The notes under the pieces: generated by a model
Told to the model about the DNA's origin: nothing
The model's database searches: none
Seen by the model: only the letters and a program-made list of their open reading frames with translations
Shown: positions 16,652 to 25,372 of the stretch, in pieces
How positions within the stretch are numbered: the stretch's first letter is position 1
Layout of the letters: each line of letters starts with the position of its first letter
Source: a virus
Length of the DNA stretch: 64,000 nucleotides
IMG/VR virus record: IMGVR_UViG_3300018432_000001
Span: 62,001-126,000 of that record
Strand: one strand, 5' to 3'
Position numbers and translations under genes: made by a program

Positions 16652-18181
16652 ATGGCTGAGACTTCTACCGTCCGAGGCCGGATGGCCCGGTTCACGCGCC
16701 TGGACGACATGGGTCGTCCGCTGTACGGACCGGGCAACCAGGCCGTCACCAAGGGCATCATTTCGGTCACCTACACCCCGAACGTCACCGAAGGCGAAGC
16801 CACCTCGGTCACGAACTTCGCGGGCGAACAGTGCATCTCGGCCCCCGCGCCGTGCGCGACCATCGACAACTGGACCGTCGGCGTCGAATTCTGCGCCGTC
16901 GACCCTTGTGTCGTCCTGATGATCTACCCGTCCTGGATTCCGATTTATGACGATTTCGGGTCGATCAAGGGTTTCCAGATCGTCGGCGGCCTGTCGTGCG
17001 ACGTCGGTTTCGCCCTGGAGATCTGGGGCCAGATCGGATCGGCAGGGTCGGCCATCCAGTGCGGACCGGGCGCCGTCTCGGGCTCCACGTACTGGCTCGC
17101 GCCGCGCCTCGTGGGCGCCGCTCCCGGCGAAATCACGATCAGTAACGAAGCGACTTCATTCACGTTCAACGGGACCACCACGAGCCCCGTGGGTTGGCGC
17201 CGTGGCCCGTACCTGGTCGACATCGTCAACGGCGTGCCCTCGGTCCTGCGCGACCCGGTCGACTCGGCCGCGCAGCTCGTGGAGTTCACCACGCAGGTGC
17301 GTCCGCCCGAGCCCACCAACGGCTGCGTGGAGCTGCCGCGACCGGTCCCGGAGGAAGCGAGCGTCATCATCGACCGCGTTCCCACCGACGACACCGGCAT
17401 GTGCGCGCGCTTGATCATCGACAACCATGGATTTGGCCCGGTGACGGTGAACTGGGGCGACGGTTCGGACCCCGAGACCAGCGGCGACTGCTCGACCATC
17501 ACCCACTGCTACGCCACGCCGGGCACCTACACGGTGTGCGTCGCCGACCAGCAGACTCCGGCAATCTCGACCTGCCGCGACATCGTCGTGCCGATGCCTG
17601 CCGACCAGCCGACCATGACGCTGGCCGTCGACCCGACCGACGACATGTGTGTCATCGCCACCATCGACATGCCGCCGCAGTCCGATGGACGCGTCGAAGT
17701 CACCTGGGGCGACGACACTGCCGCGTCCACGGTCGAAATCACGCCGGGCACGCCAGTGGAAGTGCGCCACTGCTACGCCACGCCGGGCGTCTACACCGTC
17801 CGTGCCGTGCGCGTGGAGCAGCCGGACTACTACACCACCGCAACCGTCGTGGTGCCGGTCATCGCCAACCCCATGGTGTCGGCCGCCGTCGACGGCCAGG
17901 TGGTCACGCTGACCGTTGACAACAACGGCAACGGGCTGACCACTGTGGAGTGGGGCGACGGCACCACGACCTCCGGTCCGAACACGGACGGAGGCAACGT
18001 CCAGCACACCTACGCCGCCGACGGCACCTACTCGATCACGGTCACTTCGGTGTCCAACCCACTCTCGACCACCACGGTGCAGGTCACCATCGGTGCCGCT
18101 CCAGGCCTCCAGGCCGGAGTCGATGCCGATGAAGGCGATGTGTCGGGCATGACGGTCGAAGTCACCTGGAACAACGCCTAG
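16652..18181 (+). CDS. Major tail tube protein with PKD domains
   Basis: The product has 509 residues. The first 225 match actinophage major tail proteins (MARFTRLDDMGRPL, GFALEIWGQIG, YWLAPRLVGAAPGEITISNE, PVGWRRGPYLV). They are followed by three PKD-like domains, each with a W-G-D-G or W-G-D-D motif and a HCYATPG or HTYAADG turn (about 235-320, 325-410, 415-490). The N-terminal part would polymerise into the tail tube and the PKD domains would decorate its surface. Confidence 0.82.
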   Translation: MAETSTVRGRMARFTRLDDMGRPLYGPGNQAVTKGIISVTYTPNVTEGEATSVTNFAGEQCISAPAPCATIDNWTVGVEFCAVDPCVVLMIYPSWIPIYDDFGSIKGFQIVGGLSCDVGFALEIWGQIGSAGSAIQCGPGAVSGSTYWLAPRLVGAAPGEITISNEATSFTFNGTTTSPVGWRRGPYLVDIVNGVPSVLRDPVDSAAQLVEFTTQVRPPEPTNGCVELPRPVPEEASVIIDRVPTDDTGMCARLIIDNHGFGPVTVNWGDGSDPETSGDCSTITHCYATPGTYTVCVADQQTPAISTCRDIVVPMPADQPTMTLAVDPTDDMCVIATIDMPPQSDGRVEVTWGDDTAASTVEITPGTPVEVRHCYATPGVYTVRAVRVEQPDYYTTATVVVPVIANPMVSAAVDGQVVTLTVDNNGNGLTTVEWGDGTTTSGPNTDGGNVQHTYAADGTYSITVTSVSNPLSTTTVQVTIGAAPGLQAGVDADEGDVSGMTVEVTWNNA

Positions 18182-18191
18182 GAGGGCTGCC

Positions 18192-19493
18192 ATGACCGTC
18201 ACCATTCAATGGGACGCCGATGCTCCATTGACGGCCCAGCCCGACGCGGGCACCGCAACGAAGGTGTACACGACTGCAGGGCCCGGAACCGTGACCATCA
18301 CCGACGAGGCCATCGGCGGTGACAGCGTCACGCTGGACTACACCGTGCCGCTGGAAATGACCACAGTGGTGCCGACTCCGAACACGGCCGATTCGGCCGG
18401 GACCGCCGAAGAGCGCACCATCTCGGTCGCTGGCGAGGGCTTCCCGGCCAGCATGGCGGGCACCGTGGCCATCGCCACGGGCGTGCCCGGCGCGTTCGGG
18501 ACCACGCTGGTGTCGACCTCGGCCACCACCAACACCGCCGGGATCTTCACCGACGTCGACGTGGTGGTGCCAAGCGATGCTGCCGCCGGTGACTACCACC
18601 TGGAAGTCAGCTTCGGGGCCATCGTGGACCTGTCGGCTGCGATCACGCTCACCAACACCGAGCTCGCTGCGCCGACGTCGCTCGCGTCGCCGTCGCAGAC
18701 CTCGACCACGGTCACCCTGACCTGGGCGGCAGTGACCGACGCCGAAACGTATGTGGTCCGTTCCTCGCCTGCAGGCGCTGGTACTTGGGTCGAGCGTGCC
18801 CCGGTGGCGGTTCTGACCGACACGGTCTCGGCGCTCACCGCGTTGACGAGCTACGACTTCCAGGTCAAGGCGCAGGCCACGGGCTCGACCGATTCGCCGT
18901 GGTCGACCACGCTCACGCAGTCCACGACCGCGCAGCCGGTGCTGGACGCACCGGCGAACCCATCGGCGGGCACGCCGACGACCACGACCATCCCGTTCTC
19001 CTGGGATGCGGTCACCGACGCCGAAACGTACACCGTCGAATGGCGGATCAGCCCGGCCGGAGCCTGGACCGCAATCGACAGCATCGCCACCACCAACACC
19101 ACGGTCAGCGGCCTGGACCCGAATACGACGTACGACCTGCGGGTCAAGGCCGTCGCTGATGGATTCACGGACTCTCCGTTCTCTGCAGTCGTCACCGAGT
19201 CCACCGATTCGCTGGGCACGTTGGCCGCTCCGACCGGTATCGCCAGCCCGTCGCAGACGGCCACGACGATCGACCTCACGTGGGACGCGGTTCCCAATGC
19301 CACCAGCTACGGCATCGAACGGTCGCCTGCGGGGGCCGGGACGTGGGTCGAAGTGCAGACCGCTGGGACGAACGCTGCGACGGTGACCGGCATGGTCGCC
19401 AGCACTTCATATGACTTCCGGATTTCGGCTCGCGCCGCCGGATGGGTCGACTCGGACTGGTCGGCCACGTTCACCCAAGCCACCACCGCTTAA
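18192..19493 (+). CDS. Tail-associated protein with three fibronectin III domains
   Basis: The product has 433 residues. Residues 1-155 form a beta-rich, IPT/Ig-like region. Three fibronectin type III domains follow, beginning at the LAAPTSLASPSQTS, LDAPANPSAGTP and LAAPTGIASPSQTA segments. Each ends in a SPWSTTLTQSTTA-like strand. Such domains occur on phage tails and capsids and are thought to bind carbohydrate or stabilise the virion. It follows the tail tube gene by ten bases. Confidence 0.75.
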   Translation: MTVTIQWDADAPLTAQPDAGTATKVYTTAGPGTVTITDEAIGGDSVTLDYTVPLEMTTVVPTPNTADSAGTAEERTISVAGEGFPASMAGTVAIATGVPGAFGTTLVSTSATTNTAGIFTDVDVVVPSDAAAGDYHLEVSFGAIVDLSAAITLTNTELAAPTSLASPSQTSTTVTLTWAAVTDAETYVVRSSPAGAGTWVERAPVAVLTDTVSALTALTSYDFQVKAQATGSTDSPWSTTLTQSTTAQPVLDAPANPSAGTPTTTTIPFSWDAVTDAETYTVEWRISPAGAWTAIDSIATTNTTVSGLDPNTTYDLRVKAVADGFTDSPFSAVVTESTDSLGTLAAPTGIASPSQTATTIDLTWDAVPNATSYGIERSPAGAGTWVEVQTAGTNAATVTGMVASTSYDFRISARAAGWVDSDWSATFTQATTA

Positions 19494-19511
19494 GCAGAGA
19501 GGAGAGCCGCT

Positions 19512-21737
19512 GTGCCTATCGTGTTGCAGCCTGTCGACCAGCTCGCGCACAACGAGCTGGCGCAGCGGCTCGCCTGCTGGGCCAAAGCCGAAGACGGCTT
19601 CACCGACAATGCCCTGATCTACCAGTCCTGCTGTGTCTCCCCCACCGGGCAGACGCTGGGCCGGTGGGTCGTTGACGAAGCGCTGTGCGCCGAGTACGGG
19701 CCGTTCGACTTCACCGCCAACGAAGGCGACGTTATTGTCTGCCCGACGCCGGGTTCGGCCGAGTACACCAACTACTACATCTACGACGACGACGTCCACG
19801 CTATCGACCCGAACACCTGCATCGAGCAGCTGCTCGCGGCGCCGACAGGCCTGAACTCGCCCACGCAGGGACCCACCACCGTGGACCTGGCGTGGGACGC
19901 CGTCCCTGACGCTCAGCGGTACGTCGTCCGCTGGTCTTTGGCTGGTCAGGACGACTGGACGGAGCTGGCGCCCACGTTCCTGCTGACCGCCGAGGTCACG
20001 GGCCTGACCGACGAAACGAGCTACGACTTCCAGGTGCAGGCGATCGCCGTGGGCTTCGTCGACTCGCCGTGGTCGGCCACGCTCACGCAGGCCACCACCT
20101 CGCTGGGGACGCTCGCAGCGCCTACGGGGCTCGCGACCCCATCGGCCACCGGTACCACCATCGACGTCACCTGGAACGCCGTCGACAACGCCACCGGGTA
20201 CACCGTGGAATGGTCGCCCACCGGCGCTGGAACGTGGACTCCGGCGACCACGGCCACGAACTCGTACACGATCACCGGTCTGACCTTGGACACGTCCTAC
20301 GACATCCGCGTCAAGGCGACCGCACCGGGCTGGACCGACTCGCCGTATTCGGCCCAGATCATCGGCTCTACCGAGGCGCAGCTCGCCACTCCGGCGGGGC
20401 TCGCGTCGCCCTCGCAGACCGGCCTGACCGTGAACCTCACGTGGTCGGCGGTCACCGACGCCAACGAGTACGTCGTGCGCTGGTCTCCGGCCGGTGCGGG
20501 CACCTGGACTGAACTGGCGCCAGTAGGCATCACTAGCGCGACGGTGTCCGGTTTGACCGCCTCTACCAGTTACGACTTCCAGGTCAAGGCCCAGGCCGAG
20601 GACTTCGTCGACTCCGCGTGGAGCACCACGCTGACCCAGTCCACGGCGGCTGTCCTGGCGACGCCGGTACTGACGAGCCCATCGCAGACGGACACCACGG
20701 TCGCTTTGACCTGGGGTGCAGTGCCGAATGCGACGTCGTACACCGTGCAGTGGTCGCTGGCGCCGTCCGGTTCCTGGAACGCCATGCCGGACGTGTCGGG
20801 TACCGGGCAGACCGTCACGGGCCTGACCGCTGCCACGTCCTACCGGTTCCGGGTGCTGGCGCACGCTGCCGGTTGGACCGACTCCGCGTGGTCGGCCGAG
20901 CTGACTCAGGCGACCGATGCCGCCCTGGCAGCGCCGACCGGGGTGAACAGCCCATCGCAGACCGCCTCGACGATTGACGTCGCATGGACTGCCGTGGCGG
21001 GCGCGGACGGGTACACCGTCGAATGGTCCCCGGCGGGTGCGGGCACGTGGACGCCTGCGACGAACGCGGACACCACATACACGATCATCGGGCTCGCGGC
21101 CGACACCGCCTACGACATCCGCATCAAGGCCACCGCGACCGGGTTTGCCGACTCGGCGTACTCGACGGTGCTCACGCAGTCGACGCTGGAAGTGCAGCTC
21201 GCTGCACCGACCGGGTTCGCGAGCCCCTCGCAGACCGACACGAGCATCAACACGTCCTGGGACGCCGTTGACGACGCCGAGTCCTACGTCGTGGAGTGGT
21301 CCCCGGCGGGTGCAGGCACGTGGACCCCGGTCCCCGCTGCCACGACTACCCAGGAGATCACGGGTCTCTCAGCCGCCACCAACTACGACCTTCGGGTCAA
21401 GGCGATCGCAGACGACCACATCGACTCGACCTACGCAACGCTCACGCAGGAAACGCATGGGCCGCTGCTCGCGCCGACCGGTCTCGCCAGTCCCTCCCAG
21501 ACGTCGACCACGGTCGACCTCACCTGGAACGCGGCCATCAACGCCGATTTCTACGTCGTGCGCTGGTCGCCTGCGGGGGCCGGGACCTGGACTGAGGAAC
21601 CGCAGGTGTCGGGGACCTCGGACACCGTCTCGGGGTTGACGGCCTCGACTTCATATGACTTCCAAGTCAAAACCATTGCGGACGGTTTCGCCGACTCTGG
21701 CTGGTCCGGCTCGCTTACCCAGTCAACTACCGCCTAG
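19512..21737 (+). CDS. Virion protein with seven fibronectin III domains
   Basis: The product has 741 residues. A 110-residue N-terminal domain (MPIVLQPVDQLAHNELAQRLACWAK, then TLGRWVVDEALC) is shared with the next gene. Seven tandem fibronectin type III domains follow, about 90 residues each, all opening with an LAAPTGL-S-PSQT-like strand and ending YDFQVKA-SPWSTTLTQ. The repeats are similar at DNA level too, so copy number may vary. The N-terminal domain probably anchors it to the virion and the repeats project outward. Confidence 0.78.
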   Translation: MPIVLQPVDQLAHNELAQRLACWAKAEDGFTDNALIYQSCCVSPTGQTLGRWVVDEALCAEYGPFDFTANEGDVIVCPTPGSAEYTNYYIYDDDVHAIDPNTCIEQLLAAPTGLNSPTQGPTTVDLAWDAVPDAQRYVVRWSLAGQDDWTELAPTFLLTAEVTGLTDETSYDFQVQAIAVGFVDSPWSATLTQATTSLGTLAAPTGLATPSATGTTIDVTWNAVDNATGYTVEWSPTGAGTWTPATTATNSYTITGLTLDTSYDIRVKATAPGWTDSPYSAQIIGSTEAQLATPAGLASPSQTGLTVNLTWSAVTDANEYVVRWSPAGAGTWTELAPVGITSATVSGLTASTSYDFQVKAQAEDFVDSAWSTTLTQSTAAVLATPVLTSPSQTDTTVALTWGAVPNATSYTVQWSLAPSGSWNAMPDVSGTGQTVTGLTAATSYRFRVLAHAAGWTDSAWSAELTQATDAALAAPTGVNSPSQTASTIDVAWTAVAGADGYTVEWSPAGAGTWTPATNADTTYTIIGLAADTAYDIRIKATATGFADSAYSTVLTQSTLEVQLAAPTGFASPSQTDTSINTSWDAVDDAESYVVEWSPAGAGTWTPVPAATTTQEITGLSAATNYDLRVKAIADDHIDSTYATLTQETHGPLLAPTGLASPSQTSTTVDLTWNAAINADFYVVRWSPAGAGTWTEEPQVSGTSDTVSGLTASTSYDFQVKTIADGFADSGWSGSLTQSTTA

Positions 21738-21750
21738 TTAGGAGATAGCC

Positions 21751-22638
21751 ATGCCTATCGTGCTCCAGCCGATCGATCAGATCGCTAAAAAGGAGTTGGC
21801 TCAGCAGCTGGCCTGCTGGGCGCGGGCCGCCAACGGCCTGACCGACGTCGCCGTCCAGTACGGTACCTGCTGCGTCTCGCCGACCGGCGAGACGTTGGGG
21901 CGTTGGACGATCCCCAACGACCTCTGCACCACGTACGGTGAGCTTCCGTTCACCGGAAATAACGGGGAGACGATCGTCTGCCCGCCCGTCGGGTCGGCCG
22001 AGTACGTCTCGTACTACATCTACGACGAAGACGTCGACCCGATCGACGTGGACACCTGCACGCCGCTGGTGGCGCTCGATGCGCCGACTGCGCTCGCGGC
22101 CGGGACCCCGACCGACACCACCATCCCGCTGACCTGGGTCGCCTCGGCGAACGCCAACGGATACACGGTGTCGTACTCCTCGGACTCGGGCACGACCTGG
22201 CTGGAGGTACAGGCCACCGGCAGCCCGTTCACGCTGACGGGGCTGACGCCGGAGACGACGTACACCATCCGCATCCGCGCGACCGACTCGACGAATACGT
22301 TCGCGAAGTCGCCGTGGACGAGCACGGTCACCGCCACCACGGAGTCTTCGCTGCCTGAGCTGGACGTCCCAGAGAACCTGGCGACCGGTACTCCAGCGGC
22401 GACCGAGATGCCGCTGACCTGGGATGCGGTCACGAACGCCGTGTCGTACCACGTCCAGTACAAGACGACGGCATCGTCGACGTGGCTGGACTTCGCGACC
22501 GAGCCGGTCACGCCGTCGACCACGGTCACGGGCCTGGTGACCGCAACCAGCTACGACTTCCGGGTGCGCGCCAACGCCGACGACATCTCGTTCTCGGACT
22601 CGGACTACAGCGCGCCGGTCACCGAGACCACCGCGTAA
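21751..22638 (+). CDS. Paralogue of the preceding protein with two fibronectin III domains
   Basis: The product has 295 residues. Its N-terminal 110 residues closely parallel those of the upstream gene (MPIVLQPIDQIAKKELAQQLACWAR, TLGRWTIPNDLC, GSAEYVSYYIYDEDV). Only two fibronectin III domains follow. The pair looks like a tandem duplication with divergence in repeat number. The start has a GGAGATAG ribosome binding site 13 bases after the previous stop. Confidence 0.75.
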   Translation: MPIVLQPIDQIAKKELAQQLACWARAANGLTDVAVQYGTCCVSPTGETLGRWTIPNDLCTTYGELPFTGNNGETIVCPPVGSAEYVSYYIYDEDVDPIDVDTCTPLVALDAPTALAAGTPTDTTIPLTWVASANANGYTVSYSSDSGTTWLEVQATGSPFTLTGLTPETTYTIRIRATDSTNTFAKSPWTSTVTATTESSLPELDVPENLATGTPAATEMPLTWDAVTNAVSYHVQYKTTASSTWLDFATEPVTPSTTVTGLVTATSYDFRVRANADDISFSDSDYSAPVTETTA

Positions 22639-22644
22639 GCGACA

Positions 22645-22689
22645 TGGAGGTGCCCGGCTCTCCTCGAAAGAGAGAGCCGGGCACCTCCA
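22645..22689 (+). terminator. 18-bp perfect hairpin between tail genes
   Basis: Arms 22645-22662 and 22672-22689 are perfectly complementary around a 9-base loop. A moderately T-rich stretch follows. It sits between two genes of the same direction and could reduce read-through from the abundant structural genes into the next unit, or protect an RNA 3' end. Confidence 0.7.
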
Positions 22690-22721
22690 GTTCCAACTTA
22701 TCGTCCCTTTTGGAGGGGTAT

Positions 22722-23474
22722 ATGCCGAGTATCAAGTGGTACCCGGACCGTACGGTACCGCGCAAGGGCAAGGCCCGCGTCATCGATGTGCCGCAGGCGT
22801 ACACGCTGTCCTTCGGGGATGGCAACACGATCGCGAAGGACGCCGACGACGTCTACCCGTACACCTATGCGGCGGCAGGCCCGTACGCGTTGAACGTGAC
22901 GCTGGTCGGCGAGACCGAACCGGCGGCGTCGCTGCTGCTGAACGTGCTGGACGCAACGGTCCCGAACGTGACTATCTCGGCTCCGGCCAACACGCAGAAG
23001 ATCCGGGTGGCGTTCAACGACCCCGAGATGCCCGTCGTGGGCCGCTACACGGTGGACTGGACGTCGACGGAGAGCGAAGATGTGCTCGCCGAGCCGGACA
23101 AGTACGTGGAGCGGCTCTTCGCGCCGGGCACGTATCCGATCCGGGTCACCGACCACTGGTCGGGACTGTCGGTGGTGCAAGACGTGGTGGTGGCGGCGGT
23201 GGCTGACGATCCGGGTTTTAGCCTCGCCGAGGACACGTCCGATGTCTCGCGGATGACAGCAGAGCTCGAAGTGCTCGCGGTTCCCTCGGCAGAACCCGAA
23301 GAGACTCTCACCGTCGACTGGGGCGATGGCCAAACCGAGACGCTCGCCGCCATCGTGGGCACAACGGCCTCACATGCTTACGCCTATGACGATGAGTACA
23401 TGGTGGAGCTCGCGTACACCGCTGAGCCCGCGAAGAACACCACGCAGTTCGTGTGGCTGCCGTTCACGGATTAG
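22722..23474 (+). CDS. PKD-domain virion protein
   Basis: The product has 250 residues, with the start at 22722 after TGGAGGGG. It is built of three PKD or Ig-like units (LSFGDGNTIAKD, YTVDWTST, LTVDWGDGQTETL with HAYAYDDEY). It follows the hairpin and is followed by another strong hairpin, so it is its own small unit. The likely role is virion decoration or a tail accessory protein. Confidence 0.68.
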   Translation: MPSIKWYPDRTVPRKGKARVIDVPQAYTLSFGDGNTIAKDADDVYPYTYAAAGPYALNVTLVGETEPAASLLLNVLDATVPNVTISAPANTQKIRVAFNDPEMPVVGRYTVDWTSTESEDVLAEPDKYVERLFAPGTYPIRVTDHWSGLSVVQDVVVAAVADDPGFSLAEDTSDVSRMTAELEVLAVPSAEPEETLTVDWGDGQTETLAAIVGTTASHAYAYDDEYMVELAYTAEPAKNTTQFVWLPFTD

Positions 23475-23489
23475 TCCCGGAAGCAAGGA

Positions 23490-23522
23490 GCGGCCCTGAC
23501 GTTGCGCACGTCAGGGCCGCTT
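23490..23522 (+). terminator. Strong terminator hairpin
   Basis: AGCGGCCCTGACGT and ACGTCAGGGCCGCT form a perfect 14-bp stem with a 5-base loop, followed by TTGT. It ends the block of PKD and fibronectin genes. Confidence 0.8.
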
Positions 23523-23525
23523 TGT

Positions 23526-23599
23526 CGCGGGGAGCGGATTTGAACCGCCGACCTTCAGGTTATGAGCCTGTTGAGCTACCGAACTGCTCCACCCCGCTG
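23526..23599 (-). tRNA. tRNA-Met (CAT), initiator-like
   Basis: This 74-base tRNA lies antisense to the virion operon. The anticodon loop is CTCATAA. The acceptor and D arm (GCGGGGTGGAGCAGTTCGGTAGCTC) are those of bacterial initiator tRNA, and the first base pair is a mismatch (A1 with G72). The three G-C pairs normal at the base of an initiator anticodon loop are not intact (A29-T41). It may be a diverged initiator or a re-purposed elongator. No 3' CCA is encoded. Confidence 0.85.
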
Positions 23600-23730
23600 C
23601 GCGTCTCTGAGTGTAGCTGGTGTGCGGTGACGTCCTTTTCGAGTTGGTCCATGAGGGCGACCGACGAGGTCGTGCCCACGTACAGGCACGCCATCCGAGA
23701 ATTCGGCAAAGAGTATACACAACACCCTCA

Positions 23731-23752
23731 TGTCCGTTTTGTCGTCTATAGT
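23731..23752 (+). promoter_or_regulatory. Late control element, copy 6
   Basis: TGTCCGTTTTGT at 23731 is followed at offset 16 by TATAGT (23747-23752), the best -10-like hexamer of the set. It precedes the fibre gene, which has an AAGGAGG ribosome binding site. Confidence 0.65.
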
Positions 23753-23792
23753 ATGAATGACGTGGGTTTTTATTGCTAAGGAGGTCAGGCTG

Positions 23793-25361
23793 ATGGCGAT
23801 CGCCCAGTACTCCGACCTGTTCTGGTATCCCTCAGGCACGCTGGCCACCGGCATCCAGGTACGCATCTTCGAACTCAACGACAACGTGTTCGCCCCGCTC
23901 TTCTCCGACCCCGCCGGAACCATTCCCCTTGCCAACCCGATGACCACCAGCGCCACCGGCACCATCTCGTTCTACGCCGAGCAGGGCGAGTACTGGATGC
24001 ACGCCGACTCCGAGAGTTTCCGGATCGGCGTCGGCCTGTCCCCGGTGACCCCGGAGACGATCGCCGCCATCGAAGCGGACGTGGCTGCGCTGCAAACCGA
24101 CATGACAGCGGTCGAAGGCGACGTCACGGGCCTGCAAACCGCCGTAGCTACTGCGCAGGGCGACATCACGGCACTTCAGGGTGATGTAACGGCAGCGCAA
24201 GGGGACATTACTGCCTTGGAAGGGAACGTCGGAACCCTCCAGACCGACATGACCACCGCGCAGGGCGACATCACCGCGCTGCAGACCGGTTTGGGCACCG
24301 CGCAGGGCGACATCACCGCGCTGGAAGGCGACATGGCTACCGCGCAGGGCGACATCACCGCGCTGGAAGGCGACATGGCTACCGCGCAGGGAGACATCAC
24401 CGCGCTGGAAGCGGCCATCGAGGTCACGGAAAAGGCGGCAGCATCCACACTGTCGACAGGCGTCTCTGCCGGTGGTGAGTTGAACGTCAACGGTGTGAGT
24501 TCTTCGGCGATTGATATCGCTCCGCTGGTCGGGTACATCACGTCGTTCGACATCGATCCGTTCAATCCTGCCATCACCCGCATCGAATACCCCGGCGGGA
24601 CTGTGGAGATGGACGCGGGCGCGCTCTCGCGGACCGCAACGGCGTGGTTGATGGACGTCAACCAGGTGATTACGCAGCAGGCGACGCCGCCCACGAATTC
24701 GCAGCGTCGCACCCACATCTTCTTGGGTATCACCGCGCAAGTCGGCGGCGTCATCATCGTCGACCAGACGTTGCAGACCATTCTGCAACAACCCGCCAAC
24801 CAACTGTCCGACCTGCTGAACTCGCTCGGCGCGTTCAACATCTCGGGGAACATCATCTCTGCCAACGGCGCGAACCTCATGATCAACCAAACGGCTGGAA
24901 CGATGTTCGCCCAGTCGTTCAACCACTTCATGGGCCCCGTGCAGACCAACGACCCGCATGTGAACACGACGATGGCGCAGACCCCGGCGAACTTCCGGTA
25001 CGCCACCCGCGACCCGAACACGCCGTTCGGGCTGCTTCGCAACACCATCGACGTCGCGAACTACGACAACGCAGGCGTCATCACGCCGATCGGCGGCGGC
25101 GCGAACTCCGCGACGATTCACCGCGTGTACCTGTTCGCGAACAACACCGCGAACGAGCAGATCGCCATCCAGTACGGGCAGAGCGTCTATGCGTCGCTGT
25201 CCGCAGCCGTCAACGCCATCGGTTCGGGCACGTTCGTGCAGAACCCGCTCATGAACGCCGCTGCCCTGCTGGGGCACATCTGCGTCATCCGGACCGCAAC
25301 CAGCCTCGCCGACCCCGCGCAAGCCATCTTCGAAACCGCCGGAAAGTTCGACACCCCGTAA
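23793..25361 (+). CDS. Coiled-coil tail fibre or baseplate protein
   Basis: The product has 522 residues. The N-terminus (MAIAQYSDLFWYPSGTLATG) and the ISFYAEQGEYWMHADSE segment are typical of phage virion-attached N-domains. Residues about 100-215 are a regular coiled coil of 14-residue units (TAQGDITALEGDMA) with alternating hydrophobic positions, expected to trimerise. The C-terminal 300 residues are beta-rich and Asn-rich, probably the receptor- or cap-forming end. I chose ATG 23793 because AAGGAGG precedes it. An upstream ATG at 23757 lacks one. Confidence 0.78.
   Translation: MAIAQYSDLFWYPSGTLATGIQVRIFELNDNVFAPLFSDPAGTIPLANPMTTSATGTISFYAEQGEYWMHADSESFRIGVGLSPVTPETIAAIEADVAALQTDMTAVEGDVTGLQTAVATAQGDITALQGDVTAAQGDITALEGNVGTLQTDMTTAQGDITALQTGLGTAQGDITALEGDMATAQGDITALEGDMATAQGDITALEAAIEVTEKAAASTLSTGVSAGGELNVNGVSSSAIDIAPLVGYITSFDIDPFNPAITRIEYPGGTVEMDAGALSRTATAWLMDVNQVITQQATPPTNSQRRTHIFLGITAQVGGVIIVDQTLQTILQQPANQLSDLLNSLGAFNISGNIISANGANLMINQTAGTMFAQSFNHFMGPVQTNDPHVNTTMAQTPANFRYATRDPNTPFGLLRNTIDVANYDNAGVITPIGGGANSATIHRVYLFANNTANEQIAIQYGQSVYASLSAAVNAIGSGTFVQNPLMNAAALLGHICVIRTATSLADPAQAIFETAGKFDTP
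24297..24422 (+). repeat. Tandem 42-base repeats encoding coiled-coil units
   Basis: Units at 24297-24338 and 24339-24380 are identical, and 24381-24422 is a diverging third copy. Less similar copies extend back to about 24114. Each unit adds exactly 14 residues (two heptads) to the fibre shaft, so changes in copy number would lengthen or shorten it in frame. Confidence 0.85.
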
Positions 25362-25372
25362 GGAGATAGGTC

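Noticed and set aside
19407-20864. Minus-strand ORF of 485 codons opposite the fibronectin repeats
   Set aside because: It is Arg/Gly-rich and mirrors the repeat structure of the true gene on the plus strand.
24114-24422. Regular short repeats that might be taken for a CRISPR array
   Set aside because: The repeats are contiguous in-frame 42-base coding units without spacers, encoding a coiled coil. No CRISPR array was seen anywhere in the window.
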